Shown here one piece after another: positions 16,864 to 25,219 of a stretch of DNA of 51,684 nt. The notes beneath the pieces are model-generated. The model searched no databases and was not told the DNA's origin. It worked only from the letters and a program-made list of their open reading frames with translations. Location: contig JAMXLK010000079.1 of the NCBI GenBank assembly GCA_024281075.1, positions 1 through 51,684 on the forward strand. Reading direction: 5' to 3'. A program made the position numbers and the translations under genes. Source of the DNA: Vulcanimicrobiia bacterium (GTDB taxonomy: Bacteria > Vulcanimicrobiota > Vulcanimicrobiia > Vulcanimicrobiales > Vulcanimicrobiaceae). Each line of letters opens with the position of its first letter. Positions within the stretch are counted from its first letter, which is position 1.

Positions 16864-17403
16864 TTGCGGAGCTCGTTTGCCGTCGTCGCCTTACTGGCCG
16901 AACTGGCGGCAACGAGTGCGCCTGCGGACCGCTATTTCGGCAAACTCAAGATGAGCGCATTGAGAATCCGCTACGAAACGATGCAGATCGAGCGGCGATA
17001 CTGGGCTCACGAGCTGCGGCCCGATGAGGCGCTGCATTTGCTCCTCCTCACCGAAGATGCATTTCACGCGTGGGGCTCAGCGTACCCGCAGGATCGTTGG
17101 CTCGCTTCCACGGGCTATAACATGGCGCAAGTCTACGAGCAGCTGCCCGGCGCGACCGCGCACGATCGCGCCGTAGCGTTGTTGGTCTATGTTACGTCGC
17201 ACTTCCCGAAGACCGCGTACGCGCAAAAAAGCCGCGATCAACTGCATCGTGGCGTTGCCGTGAAACCGATTCCAGCCTGGGCCGTCCGACCGTCGGCGAC
17301 GCCGTCGCACCAGGCCTCGATAGCGCCATCAGTCACGCCGTCGGCAGCGCCGTCCGCGAGCGCTACTCCGTATCCACCGGTTCGTCCGACGACGGCTCGT
17401 TGA
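16864..17403 (+). CDS. exported protein, unknown function, Ser/Thr/Pro-rich tail
   Basis: 179 residues read from TTG 16864, the only in-frame start before the hydrophobic SSFAVVALLAELAATSA segment, which looks like a signal peptide. The middle (residues 30-125) is helical and resembles a TPR-type segment (LHLLLLTEDAFHAWGSAYP, NMAQVYEQLPGATAHDRAVALLVYV). The tail is low-complexity PSVTPSAAPSASATPYPPV. Its last 41 bases overlap the 3' end of the convergent phosphoesterase gene. The start is uncertain and no Shine-Dalgarno is evident. Confidence 0.6.
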   Translation: MRSSFAVVALLAELAATSAPADRYFGKLKMSALRIRYETMQIERRYWAHELRPDEALHLLLLTEDAFHAWGSAYPQDRWLASTGYNMAQVYEQLPGATAHDRAVALLVYVTSHFPKTAYAQKSRDQLHRGVAVKPIPAWAVRPSATPSHQASIAPSVTPSAAPSASATPYPPVRPTTAR

Positions 17404-18769
17404 TCAAGCGCGAAGCTGGATACTTCGCCGGAATGTGCGTGAATGGCCGCGGCGGCTGGGTGAAGTCGAAGCTATCCGACAAGCTGTTGGCGCGCTCGTC
17501 GGTATATCCATCGACCGCCTTGCCGATGTACGGCAGACCGAAGGTCTCTTCGATGAACTTCAAGATGCTGCCGTACTCGTAAAGCGTATGTGATACGTAT
17601 CCGCCGGGGCCTTTGCCCTTTCTGGCGTACGGCGAGATGATGAGGCACGGCACGCGGATTCCCAAACCACGATAATCGAGCTGTTGCGGCGATGCATTAT
17701 CGTACCATCCGCCCCAGTCGTCCCACAAAATGACGATCGCCGTGGTGGACCAATACGAACTCTCCCCGATCGCGTTGACCACCGATGCGACCCAGGACGG
17801 TCCGCGATCGCTATGGGCTTCGGGATGATCCGAGTCAGCTTTGGAGGGCGAGACCCAACTCACCGCCGCCAGCGTGCCGTCACCGGCATCGGTCAAGACC
17901 GTCGTCTCCGGCGCAATGACATTATTCTGCCAATCCGGTCCGTGGCGGACGTAATCGATCGCTTCGAACGGCGACCACATTCCGGCATATTTGTGCACGT
18001 GCGCGTAATATTTCCATGACACGCCGGCGCCGTCGAGGACCTGCGCGATCGTATTAAACTGATTGAAGCATGGAAACGGTCCTTGATCGGTATGCACGAC
18101 GCGGTCGGACGTTAAGTAAGAGCTGACCGTTCCGCGTGGTGAGTCGCAATCTTCGTACCGGCCGTTGGGAAAATCGACTTCGGCGCGCGCCGGACTATGC
18201 TTGAGGTCGTCGTTGCCGGCAACCAGCATAAGATGCGCGGTGAAACTGCCGCCGAACTCCGTCGGAAACATTGCGTCGGCGAGCACCCATTGCGTGGCCA
18301 TCGTCCAATACGGCGCGATTTCATGGCGGTCGACGTAGGCGTAGGCTTCGTAGGGTCCGTGCAAACCATAGGCAGAGAAGCCGTCCATGCGCCCGTTATC
18401 CCAGTCGGTCATCGAGGATTCCCAATCGTGCCGCAGATTCGGGCCGCGAAACGAAATTCGCCGAAGCGGCACCTGCGTGTCGCCCGAAGGGCACCCCGAT
18501 GAGACGGCGCGCACGGTTCGGTGAGTGTTGCCGGCGCTCGCCGCGCAGCCGAACGTCGGCGCGTTGGCGCCTGGAAAGCCCGCGAAGAAATTGTCGAAGC
18601 TACGGTTTTCCTGGACGATCACCACCACGTGCTTGATGTACTGGCTGGAGGAATTTCGCGCCGCCGCGGAAGGCGGGAGCGCGGAAGAGCTCCCGTCGGG
18701 AGTGCGAAGGGATCCACATCCGGCAATGCAAAGCGCGGCGAGCGCCACAATGACGAGCAGTCGCAACAT
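17363..18769 (-). CDS. PLC-like phosphoesterase lipoprotein, paralogue 1
   Basis: 468 residues with a lipobox (LCIAGC) and the phosphoesterase (PF04185, phospholipase C/acid phosphatase) core: IKHVVVIVQENRSFDNFF, GGSFTAHLMLVAGNDD, DSDHPEAHSDRGPSWVASVVNAIG, IVILWDDWGGWYDNA and GIRVPCLIISPYAR. Family members hydrolyse phosphate esters or phospholipids with a Ser/Thr nucleophile and bound metal. The usual DHV after GG-x-Y reads DNA here. AAGGAG before ATG 18769 sets the start over the frame open to 18841. One of four paralogues in the window. Confidence 0.88.
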   Translation of the reverse strand: MLRLLVIVALAALCIAGCGSLRTPDGSSSALPPSAAARNSSSQYIKHVVVIVQENRSFDNFFAGFPGANAPTFGCAASAGNTHRTVRAVSSGCPSGDTQVPLRRISFRGPNLRHDWESSMTDWDNGRMDGFSAYGLHGPYEAYAYVDRHEIAPYWTMATQWVLADAMFPTEFGGSFTAHLMLVAGNDDLKHSPARAEVDFPNGRYEDCDSPRGTVSSYLTSDRVVHTDQGPFPCFNQFNTIAQVLDGAGVSWKYYAHVHKYAGMWSPFEAIDYVRHGPDWQNNVIAPETTVLTDAGDGTLAAVSWVSPSKADSDHPEAHSDRGPSWVASVVNAIGESSYWSTTAIVILWDDWGGWYDNASPQQLDYRGLGIRVPCLIISPYARKGKGPGGYVSHTLYEYGSILKFIEETFGLPYIGKAVDGYTDERANSLSDSFDFTQPPRPFTHIPAKYPASRLINEPSSDEPVDTE

Positions 18770-18870
18770 TCCGCTCCTTTCTCGAAGCGAAATAAGATTT
18801 CGTGCCGTACGAGCAGGCCGCCCAGGAAGCTTACCGAGCAAGCCGAATTGCTGGAATTAGGAGGGTTGAT

Positions 18871-19386
18871 ATGACTAGGCTTGTTGCACTTTTTGCGCTT
18901 GCCGCGCTTGTTATTGTCCCATCCGTTGCCCGGCCGAATTCGATGGCGGCCACCATGGTGGGAGTAGGGCCGCACGGTTACGATTGGCTTCTCGGAACGT
19001 GGGCCTGCAAGAACTCCCTGCCGTCGGCAATGGGTGGACCCGCCGCGACCACGCTCACCGTCTCTCGCGCAACGAACGGCTCCCTAGCCGTACACGTCAA
19101 CGGCGCGAACTTCGACGCCGCCGGTTACGTCACGTACAATCCAAAGACCAAGACGTGGTGGAACCCGTCGGCCTTGGCGACGGGCGATACGAGCAGCGAA
19201 TCCTCGCAGCAGACGGGGAAGAAAACCGTGTGGAGCGGGCCGTTCTACGAAGCGGCCAGCGGTAAGAGCATGGCGATTCGCGATACCTATACGCTCGTGA
19301 GTCCGACGATCTATCACGACCTCTCCGAAGCGCAGGTCGGCGGCGCGTGGAAGACGGTCGGCAATATTACGTGCATTAAGTCCTAA
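18871..19386 (+). CDS. exported small beta-barrel-like protein
   Basis: 171 residues with a signal peptide (LVALFALAALVIVPSVA). The mature part begins YDWLLGTWACKNS and ends NITCIKS, with alternating strands between (TTLTVSRATNGSLAVHVNG, GYVTYNPKTKTWWNP, TVWSGPFYEAASGKSM). This looks like the DUF1579/nitrobindin type of barrel, with two cysteines that could join the ends. TAGGAGG before ATG 18871 rules out the earlier ATG 18802. Divergent from the phosphoesterase; no function assigned. Confidence 0.75.
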   Translation: MTRLVALFALAALVIVPSVARPNSMAATMVGVGPHGYDWLLGTWACKNSLPSAMGGPAATTLTVSRATNGSLAVHVNGANFDAAGYVTYNPKTKTWWNPSALATGDTSSESSQQTGKKTVWSGPFYEAASGKSMAIRDTYTLVSPTIYHDLSEAQVGGAWKTVGNITCIKS

Positions 19387-19502
19387 ACTTCCGCCAGGAT
19401 TACCGGCACACGATGTGCTACCTCGAACTGGCCGAGCGTCCGCTCGTCCGGGACGCCGATGCCACGCTTCATTAATGCCACGCTACATAACAGGAGAGCT
19501 AC

Positions 19503-19946
19503 ATGCGTTTTTTGACCATTTCGCTCGCAATAGCCGTCGCGATCGCATTCCCGGCTTGCGCGAGCAAATCGTCGTCGAACACGTCAACGACCACGAGTGA
19601 CACGAACGCAGCCGCCACATCGGCGGCGCCCGCCGATAATGCTACGGCCCAGCCGGCGAGCGGCGATATTCCATCCTATCCGGGCGCAACGACACAAGCG
19701 TCGGGAAGCGGTTCCAATATGGGGACGACAGCGTCGGGCACCGTTATGACGACCGACGACTCATTCGACAAAGTGTACGGTTGGTACCAACAGCATATGC
19801 CCTCTGGATCCGAGAAATCGCATATGACCGCACCGGTTCAAAGCGCCGTCTTCATCCTCGGTGATCCGAGCAGCGGTCAGAAGTCGGTGACGATCACCGT
19901 GCAGGGCAGCAAAACGATGATTTCCATCGCCAACGTCAAGAGTTAG
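19503..19946 (+). CDS. small lipoprotein with Ser/Thr/Ala-rich linker
   Basis: 147 residues. A signal peptide ends AFPAC, followed by a long low-complexity Ser/Thr/Asn/Ala linker and a C-terminal domain of about 90 residues (DIPSYPGATTQASG, TVMTTDDSFDKVYGWYQQHMP, SAVFILGDPSSGQKSVTITV). The C-terminal part looks like a small alpha/beta fold of the type that opens IPxYPGA, which I know only as uncharacterised. AGGAGAG precedes ATG 19503. Confidence 0.75.
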   Translation: MRFLTISLAIAVAIAFPACASKSSSNTSTTTSDTNAAATSAAPADNATAQPASGDIPSYPGATTQASGSGSNMGTTASGTVMTTDDSFDKVYGWYQQHMPSGSEKSHMTAPVQSAVFILGDPSSGQKSVTITVQGSKTMISIANVKS

Positions 19947-19959
19947 GCACTGATGAAAA

Positions 19960-19985
19960 CCGAGCGGCGAGGTTTCGCCGCTCGG
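19960..19985 (+). terminator. hairpin after the small lipoprotein
   Basis: A perfect 11-bp stem (CCGAGCGGCGA / TCGCCGCTCGG) with a GGTT loop lies 13 bases after the stop. No U-tract follows, so termination strength is uncertain. Confidence 0.5.
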
Positions 19986-20008
19986 GTAGGGTGGGGTAGA
20001 AGCGGTGC

Positions 20009-20566
20009 ATGAGCACCGCCGACCCTACCCTCTACTACGTCATTGGCGCAATCGTCGTCATCGCAATCGTGATCGTCGCGATTGTGGTGGCGCGCCGTGC
20101 GAAGTCGCAGCGCCTGCGCCAGCGCTTTGGGCCTGAATACGACCGGGTCGCACGCGCACGGGGTGACCGTGCCGAGGCCGAGCGCGAGCTTGCACGACGG
20201 GAAGACCGCGTCAAGAAATTCCGCCTCCAGGACCTTCCACCCGGCGCGCGCGATCGCTATGCGGAGGAATGGCGCGCGGTTCAAGCGCGCTTCGTCGACC
20301 AACCTAAAGAGGCATTAGTCCAAGCCGACGCGCTGATCACCAACGTGATGCGCGACCGCGGCTATCCCATGGCCGATTTCGAACAGCGAGCCGCCGATCT
20401 TTCGCCGGATCATTCGGGCGTCGTCGGCGATTATCGAACCGCTCATGAAATATCATTGCGCAGCGAGCGCGGCGGCGCCGCAACGGAAGACCTGCGCCAA
20501 GCCATGCTGCACTATCGCGAACTTTTCGAAGAGCTCGTCGAAAACAAGGAAAGGGCTAGATCATGA
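20009..20566 (+). CDS. single-pass membrane protein with coiled cytoplasmic region
   Basis: 185 residues: a membrane segment at about 9-28 (YYVIGAIVVIAIVIVAIVV), a basic charged helix (RQRFGPEYDRVARARGDRAEAERELARREDRV), then a soluble domain with WRAVQARFVDQPKEALVQADALITNVMRDRGYP and a Gln/Glu-rich end. The second half resembles the partner gene that starts inside its last codon (ATGA). This type is known in Actinobacteria as an uncharacterised protein. No function can be given. Confidence 0.8.
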   Translation: MSTADPTLYYVIGAIVVIAIVIVAIVVARRAKSQRLRQRFGPEYDRVARARGDRAEAERELARREDRVKKFRLQDLPPGARDRYAEEWRAVQARFVDQPKEALVQADALITNVMRDRGYPMADFEQRAADLSPDHSGVVGDYRTAHEISLRSERGGAATEDLRQAMLHYRELFEELVENKERARS

Positions 20567-20886
20567 ACCCACGCGACGATTCCGCATTTCTTCCCGCCGA
20601 ACGCATGGACGACTTGCGGGAGCGCTGGGCAGACATTCAGGCAGAGTTCGTCGACGATCCCCGCGCCTCGGTGAAAGAGGCTCACGCAATGGTCGCGGAG
20701 ATCGTCAACGACTTAACCGAACGGTTCACCAACGAGCGCGCCAGCCTCGAGAGCCAGTGGAATCGCGACGAGCAGCCCGACACCGAGGAACTGCGCATCG
20801 CCCTTCAACGCTACCGCGCCTTCTTCAATCGCCTGCTTGGGACGACCGAAGTATCGCCGCAGCGGTCTGCCGCGCCGTCGAACTAA
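20563..20886 (+). CDS. soluble partner of the preceding membrane protein
   Basis: 107 residues with no signal or membrane segment. RERWADIQAEFVDDPRASVKEAHAMVAEIV corresponds closely to the soluble region of the upstream protein, and EELRIALQRYRAFFNRLLG parallels its DLRQAMLHYRELFEELV. So the pair is a membrane-anchored and a soluble version of one helical domain, and they may form a complex. The ATGA overlap implies coupled translation. The stop overlaps the convergent propeller gene by four bases. Confidence 0.8.
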   Translation: MNPRDDSAFLPAERMDDLRERWADIQAEFVDDPRASVKEAHAMVAEIVNDLTERFTNERASLESQWNRDEQPDTEELRIALQRYRAFFNRLLGTTEVSPQRSAAPSN

Positions 20887-22025
20887 CGCTCCAGCGCCTG
20901 AACGTTGTTGTCGTTGTCGTCGTTGAAGTAAATCTTGGTATCGGACGCGCCGGTGCCGGTTGCAACGATGCCGAACAGCGCCCCGGCCGCACCTTTGTCG
21001 ACGTTGCGCACGTCGAGCAGTTTGCCGGAAGGCGACAACTCGATCAATAGGTTCTTGCCGTTCGGATCGAGCGTGTTACCGACCACGAGATTGCCGGTCG
21101 GGAGCAGTGCGGTACTGATCGGGCCGTTTAGCGGATCGCCCGAATAGACGATGCGTGCATCGCCCGCCGCGGGGCCCGAGAACTTCATGCCGTTGTCGAT
21201 AGCTTTGATGCCGTGTTGCGGAACCGACGAAACGTTCTTGAAGGCGACGATACTGTTGTTATCTCCGTCCGCGAAGTACAGGGTATCGATGGACGCATCG
21301 TAGGCAAGTCCGGATGGCGCCAGCGCCGTCCCGGGCTTTCCGTGGTTGACGGGGAAACCGGTCGCGATGACGTCGTAAGTAAATCCCGAACCCAGGTTGA
21401 TGCGTACGATGCTGCCGTTGCCGGCGTTGGTCTCGTAAAACGCGGGCGAGCCGGATGGCGGCTGTGCGAATACTTGGCCCCACGGTTGACTGAACGGCTT
21501 GCCCTTAATGTTGTCGATCAGCTTTCCGTTCGCGTCGATCACGGGATTGTCGTTGGCAACCATGACCGAGGCCCAAACGATGTCGGAGCCGTCGAGCGCG
21601 AGTGCGTCGCACCCGTGCAGCGCCTGGATTCCCGACACGTGCTTGGGTTTGGAGCCAGGCGCGGGATGAAGCGCGATGACGGATCGACCCGTCCCCTGCA
21701 CGTTCGACTTCCCGTTGAAGTTGCAGACGACCAAATCGCCGGCGGTGAAATCACCGGTCGTCGATGGCGCGATGGTTAACCCGTAGGGATTTTGGGCGCC
21801 GTTGACGGGATCGACCGTCGATCCAATAACGACTTGTTTTTTTAACTGCTTCAGAACGGACACGTCGGGCGACAGCGCGTCACCGAGCGGCGCATCCGGC
21901 GCGCTGACGGCTTTGAATCCCATCGGCGACATAGTAGAACCCGCGGCACTGCAGCCGCCGATTGCAAACGTCGCCGCGATTGCCGCGGCGACGCTGCGAA
22001 GCGCGTTAGATGGTCTGACGAACAT
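20883..22025 (-). CDS. beta-propeller-like lipoprotein
   Basis: 380 residues with lipobox FAIGGC. A conserved opening (VLKQLKKQVVIGSTVDPVNG) is shared with the gene at 26277. Blade-like repeats follow: GDLVVCNFNGKSN, GCDALALDGSDIVWAS, GLAYDASIDTLYFADGDNNSIVAF, ALLPTGNLVVGNTLDPNGKNLLIELSPSGKLL, ending NDDNDNNVQALE. It is expected at the cell surface or periplasm. GAGGAG before ATG 22025 sets the start. It lies downstream of the HiPIP gene with an 11-base gap. Confidence 0.85.
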   Translation of the reverse strand: MFVRPSNALRSVAAAIAATFAIGGCSAAGSTMSPMGFKAVSAPDAPLGDALSPDVSVLKQLKKQVVIGSTVDPVNGAQNPYGLTIAPSTTGDFTAGDLVVCNFNGKSNVQGTGRSVIALHPAPGSKPKHVSGIQALHGCDALALDGSDIVWASVMVANDNPVIDANGKLIDNIKGKPFSQPWGQVFAQPPSGSPAFYETNAGNGSIVRINLGSGFTYDVIATGFPVNHGKPGTALAPSGLAYDASIDTLYFADGDNNSIVAFKNVSSVPQHGIKAIDNGMKFSGPAAGDARIVYSGDPLNGPISTALLPTGNLVVGNTLDPNGKNLLIELSPSGKLLDVRNVDKGAAGALFGIVATGTGASDTKIYFNDDNDNNVQALER

Positions 22026-22036
22026 CGAGATCTCCT

Positions 22037-22312
22037 CTATTTTTGGTTGAATGCGATGCAGTAGCCGTTGGGGGAGATCGAGCCGTCGACTACCTGACAA
22101 CTTCCGTTAGACTGAGCGTCTTGACCCGGAATGAAGAACTTGCACTCCGAGCAGTGCATGTTGCCGTTGGGCGTCGTTTGATAGTGCATCGAGGCTTGTG
22201 ATGCCTTGGAACTATCGGCCCTAGCCCTGCCTGTCAGCGCTGAGGCCAGCGCAGGCAGAATAACCACGCCGCCGATGAACGATCGCCGGCTCAACGATTT
22301 CGATACGAGCAT
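22037..22312 (-). CDS. high-potential iron-sulfur protein (HiPIP) with Tat signal
   Basis: 91 residues. A twin-arginine signal (SLSRRSFIGGVVILPALASA) is followed by a short mature chain. The HiPIP cluster pattern is C54, C57, C72 and C85 (MHCSECKFF, GSCQVV, GYCIAF). HiPIPs are periplasmic one-electron carriers best known from phototrophs, but also found in respiratory bacteria. GGAGG eleven bases upstream favours ATG 22312 over earlier in-frame ATGs. The next gene on the strand, 11 bases on, is the propeller lipoprotein. No partner reductase is visible. Confidence 0.9.
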   Translation of the reverse strand: MLVSKSLSRRSFIGGVVILPALASALTGRARADSSKASQASMHYQTTPNGNMHCSECKFFIPGQDAQSNGSCQVVDGSISPNGYCIAFNQK

Positions 22313-22384
22313 GTCGCAATTGGCCTCCATCAGCATGATTGGATCCATGGTACGAGTCAGTCGTGAAGAAAGCCTGAAACGCAA

Positions 22385-23314
22385 TTAGAGCCCGTCGATT
22401 AATTCGAAAAATGTCGACAGTTCGATATTGCCGCCCGAAACGACCGCGACGATCGGGGCTTCTCCAATCGTGCCATCGAGCGCCGCGGCCACGGCAAGCG
22501 CACCGGCCCCTTCGGCGATGACTCGGGTTTTCTCGGCGAGTAAGCGCAGGGCGCGCTTCGTTTCGTCGAGGCCGACGACGATGGAGCCGTCGACGATCGG
22601 GCGCAGCCGCTCCCACATCTGCGGAAAGCAGTTTTTACCGCCCGCGCCGTCGACGAATGACGACTGCCATTGCGTAAATACCGACGGCTTGCCGGTTGCA
22701 AAAGAGAGTGCAAGCGGCGCCGCGGTCTCCGGCTCCGCGCCGAAGATATGCACGTTCTCTTTGCGCGATCGTACGCCTAACGCAACGCCCGTTAGGAGCC
22801 CGCCGCCGCCGACCGGAGCAATCACCGTCGCGACCTCAGGCAAATCTTCGACGATCTCCAAGCCGATCGTCGCATTTCCGGCGATGAAGTCGTCATTGTC
22901 AAACGGAGAGATGAACGTTCCCTCGATGCCCGGAAATGCGTGGCGTTCCATCGCTTCCCACCATGCATCGTAGGAGACTTCGATTAGTTGCGCACCGAGC
23001 GCGCGCATGCGCTGCAACTTCGTTGGGGGTGCCGTATCGGGCGCAACCACCGTGCACGGTACGCCCTCGAGACGCGCAGCATAAGCGAGGCCTTGGCCCG
23101 CGTTGCCGGCACTCGCCGTCCACACGCCGAGCGAACGACGCTCGGAAGGCAGCATTGCAACGGCGTTGAGAGCGCCGCGCAGTTTAAAGGAATTGATCGG
23201 CTGTAGATTCTCGAGCTTGAGAAAGATCGGCGAACCGCCACTCTCCAGCTTAACTAATGGCGTCCGAACTACTATTCCGGCAATTCGTTTCCGAGCCGCT
23301 TCGATCGCATCCAC
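22385..23314 (-). CDS. PLP-dependent threonine/serine dehydratase-like enzyme
   Basis: 309 residues of the fold-type II PLP family. Schiff-base Lys44 lies in NSFKLRGALN. The Asn-loop is TASAGNAGQGLAYAA and the phosphate loop is VGGGGLLTG. SGGNIE closes the active site. Members deaminate threonine or serine to 2-oxoacids. There is no C-terminal ACT-like regulatory domain, so this is the short catabolic or racemase-like form rather than biosynthetic IlvA. The start is GTG 23314. It is one of few metabolic enzymes in an otherwise exported-protein region. Confidence 0.9.
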   Translation of the reverse strand: MDAIEAARKRIAGIVVRTPLVKLESGGSPIFLKLENLQPINSFKLRGALNAVAMLPSERRSLGVWTASAGNAGQGLAYAARLEGVPCTVVAPDTAPPTKLQRMRALGAQLIEVSYDAWWEAMERHAFPGIEGTFISPFDNDDFIAGNATIGLEIVEDLPEVATVIAPVGGGGLLTGVALGVRSRKENVHIFGAEPETAAPLALSFATGKPSVFTQWQSSFVDGAGGKNCFPQMWERLRPIVDGSIVVGLDETKRALRLLAEKTRVIAEGAGALAVAAALDGTIGEAPIVAVVSGGNIELSTFFELIDGL

Positions 23315-23326
23315 GCCGATAGAAAT

Positions 23327-23373
23327 CGCGTGCCGGTCCTTCCTCGTACCCGTGCAGCTCGGACCGGCACGCG
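23327..23373 (-). terminator. long-loop hairpin, probable terminator of the small lipoprotein gene
   Basis: A perfect 13-bp stem (CGCGTGCCGGTCC / GGACCGGCACGCG) with a 21-base loop. On the minus strand it starts nine bases after the stop of the 23382-23816 gene and is followed by ATTTCTAT. It lies just upstream of the dehydratase start. Confidence 0.55.
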
Positions 23374-23381
23374 TTACTTTC

Positions 23382-23816
23382 TTAGAGCGTGTTCGTTATC
23401 GGTAGACTTACAGCATTACCCTGGCCGCCGCGTCCTTTGAATTTGGCCGTGCACGATCCGGCTGTGGAGCCGGCCGCGACCGAGTAGTGCCGATTGTTGA
23501 TCTTCGTTAGCGTAGCGACACCGCTAGACGCGCAATCGTCGCTCTCGGTGATTTGGTAGTGATTTCCTTGGCGGCCGACCGTAACTTCGGTCGGACCCGG
23601 ATTGCTGGAGTCGAACGTGATGGGGCACGGACTCACCGCCATGCTACCTTCCTGGCAGCGTGGAGTCTTGTCGTTGTTTTGTAGACGTTGTGTTGCGCCG
23701 GTGCCCGAATTTGCAGGTAGACTGCTCACGGAGGGCGACTGCGCAGTGCTGCAGCCCGCGAGAAGAAACGACACGCCGAGAAACGCCGCAACGGCGTAGA
23801 GTGAACCGAACTTCAT
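23382..23816 (-). CDS. small Cys-containing lipoprotein, paralogue of 44316-44768
   Basis: 144 residues with lipobox LLAGC. The mature part matches the gene at 44316: C..GS-AVSPCPITFDSS, EVTVGRQG, ESDDCASSGVATLTKI, YSVAAGSTAGSCTAKFKG and a final LPITNTL. Four cysteines are shared in order, suggesting two disulfides in a small Ig-like beta sandwich (by pattern only). GAGGAG precedes ATG 23816. No function known. Confidence 0.8.
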   Translation of the reverse strand: MKFGSLYAVAAFLGVSFLLAGCSTAQSPSVSSLPANSGTGATQRLQNNDKTPRCQEGSMAVSPCPITFDSSNPGPTEVTVGRQGNHYQITESDDCASSGVATLTKINNRHYSVAAGSTAGSCTAKFKGRGGQGNAVSLPITNTL

Positions 23817-23972
23817 TAATATGCTCCTCGTGTAGACGGTTATCGGGTCGCTTTCCCGCTATTGGCGCAGGAAGCGTCATCTCGGAGGAGCCCACGTTTT
23901 CCCCGAGTGGAGGCCCCGTACGCGAAGGGCCTACAAACTCCTGTTGCCAGAATGGCTTGGTCGTTTACGAGC

Positions 23973-24001
23973 GCGGGCGCGGCTGCCAAAGTCGCGCCCG
24001 C
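23973..24001 (-). terminator. GC-rich hairpin after the 24015-25004 gene
   Basis: GCGGGCGCG pairs with CGCGCCCGC around an 11-base loop, starting 13 bases past the stop of the minus-strand propeller gene. No clear T-tract follows. Confidence 0.4.
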
Positions 24002-24014
24002 TGCGTTGCTCCAA

Positions 24015-25004
24015 CTATGGTCCGAGGGCTATGCCGATCGGCAGCGCGAGGTACGGCCCGCTAACGACTTGTTTCGGCGTTTGTTTTCCTTTGAGCGCAT
24101 CGAAGACAAAGATCGAGGGCGGTCCGTCGACGCTCGACCCGCTCGTCGAGTAGAGCACCGAACCGGCGAGCGCGACGCCGACCGGGTTCTTTAAGGGCGG
24201 GTTACTCGAGGAGATCGTGCGATCCGGCTTGCTCTTGCCATTCGCGTTCGGTGAATATGCCAGGATGTTGTTGTCGCCGGCGTTGGCCGCGTACAGCTCC
24301 CCGTTCGATTTGCTGACGGCCATGCCGGTTGGAGAGCTTTGCTGGCCGGTTCCGACAATCGCTCGATCGAGCGTCGGATTCGTTACCGGCGTGGTGAACT
24401 CGCTGATTTCGTTCGAATCCGAAACGTAGAGATTGCCCGCGGAGTCGACCGCGACGCCGTTGACGTCCGGATGCCCGTCGGGCAATGCGATGCGCTGCAA
24501 GGTTTGCGCGTTACCCTTTGCGCCCGGCGCGTATACGGCAACGTAGCCATTTGTGAAACCGCCTACGAACTCGTGGCCCGCACGATCGACGGCGACGCAA
24601 CTCGGCACGAACGGCAGCGATAACTCGCGCTTGGGTTGATCGTGCCCTGTGGCGCCTTTCGCATAGACGAAGAGCGATTCAGCATCCTGATCGGTTACGA
24701 ACAGGCTTCCGCGGGAGCCGATCGCGATCGGGCCCGGATTATACGAAAGCACCAGCGACGAGCCCGCCGGCGATTGCAGCGTACCGTCTGCGTTGCGTAC
24801 GTAACGAAATACGGATTTGCCGTACCAGTCGCTGAGGTAGACTGCGGTTGTTCCGGCGTCGGGTTTAAACTGCTGCAACAGCGATGGGTTTTGCAGCGAA
24901 GGGGTCGACGTATTCGGCAGCGAGCCGCCGCCGCTGCAACTCGCGAGTGCGGCGGCAGCGGTAACAAAAGACAACGTTAACGGGAGCGATCCTCGGTAAA
25001 ACAT
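24015..25004 (-). CDS. NHL-type beta-propeller lipoprotein
   Basis: 329 residues with lipobox LASC. Clear propeller blades: GPIAIGSRGSLFVTDQDAESLFVYAKGA, CVAVDRAGHEFVGGFTNGYVAVYA, GVAVDSAGNLYVSDSNEISEF, GMAVSKSNGELYAANAGDNNILAYS and GVALAGSVLYSTSGSS. Six or so blades fit the length. GGAGG seven bases before ATG 25004. Unlike the 20883 and 26277 genes it has no LKKLKK opening, so it belongs to a separate subgroup nearer the gene at 13225. Confidence 0.87.
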   Translation of the reverse strand: MFYRGSLPLTLSFVTAAAALASCSGGGSLPNTSTPSLQNPSLLQQFKPDAGTTAVYLSDWYGKSVFRYVRNADGTLQSPAGSSLVLSYNPGPIAIGSRGSLFVTDQDAESLFVYAKGATGHDQPKRELSLPFVPSCVAVDRAGHEFVGGFTNGYVAVYAPGAKGNAQTLQRIALPDGHPDVNGVAVDSAGNLYVSDSNEISEFTTPVTNPTLDRAIVGTGQQSSPTGMAVSKSNGELYAANAGDNNILAYSPNANGKSKPDRTISSSNPPLKNPVGVALAGSVLYSTSGSSVDGPPSIFVFDALKGKQTPKQVVSGPYLALPIGIALGP

Positions 25005-25149
25005 CGTGCGCCTCCAATCCGATTAGCTCCGTCGCTGTTTTTACTCACTCGATGTAACCCTTGGGACCCCGCGCTTGGTCGGCCGCCGCACGTACGATGA
25101 ACTCGACGCGCGGCGACGAACATTCTCATACGACGTTAATCGTCTAGGA

Positions 25150-25171
25150 GGCTCCAAACTGGCTTGGAGCC
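25150..25171 (+). other. hairpin in the leader of lipoprotein paralogue A
   Basis: GGCTCCAA and TTGGAGCC pair over a six-base loop about 50 bases before ATG 25220. It may be an untranslated-leader structure or the terminator of an upstream transcript. No riboswitch consensus was recognised. Confidence 0.3.
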
Positions 25172-25219
25172 GCTAAGGCAGCCTAAAGCGACCACATCTA
25201 CTTTGAAAGGTGTAACGGA

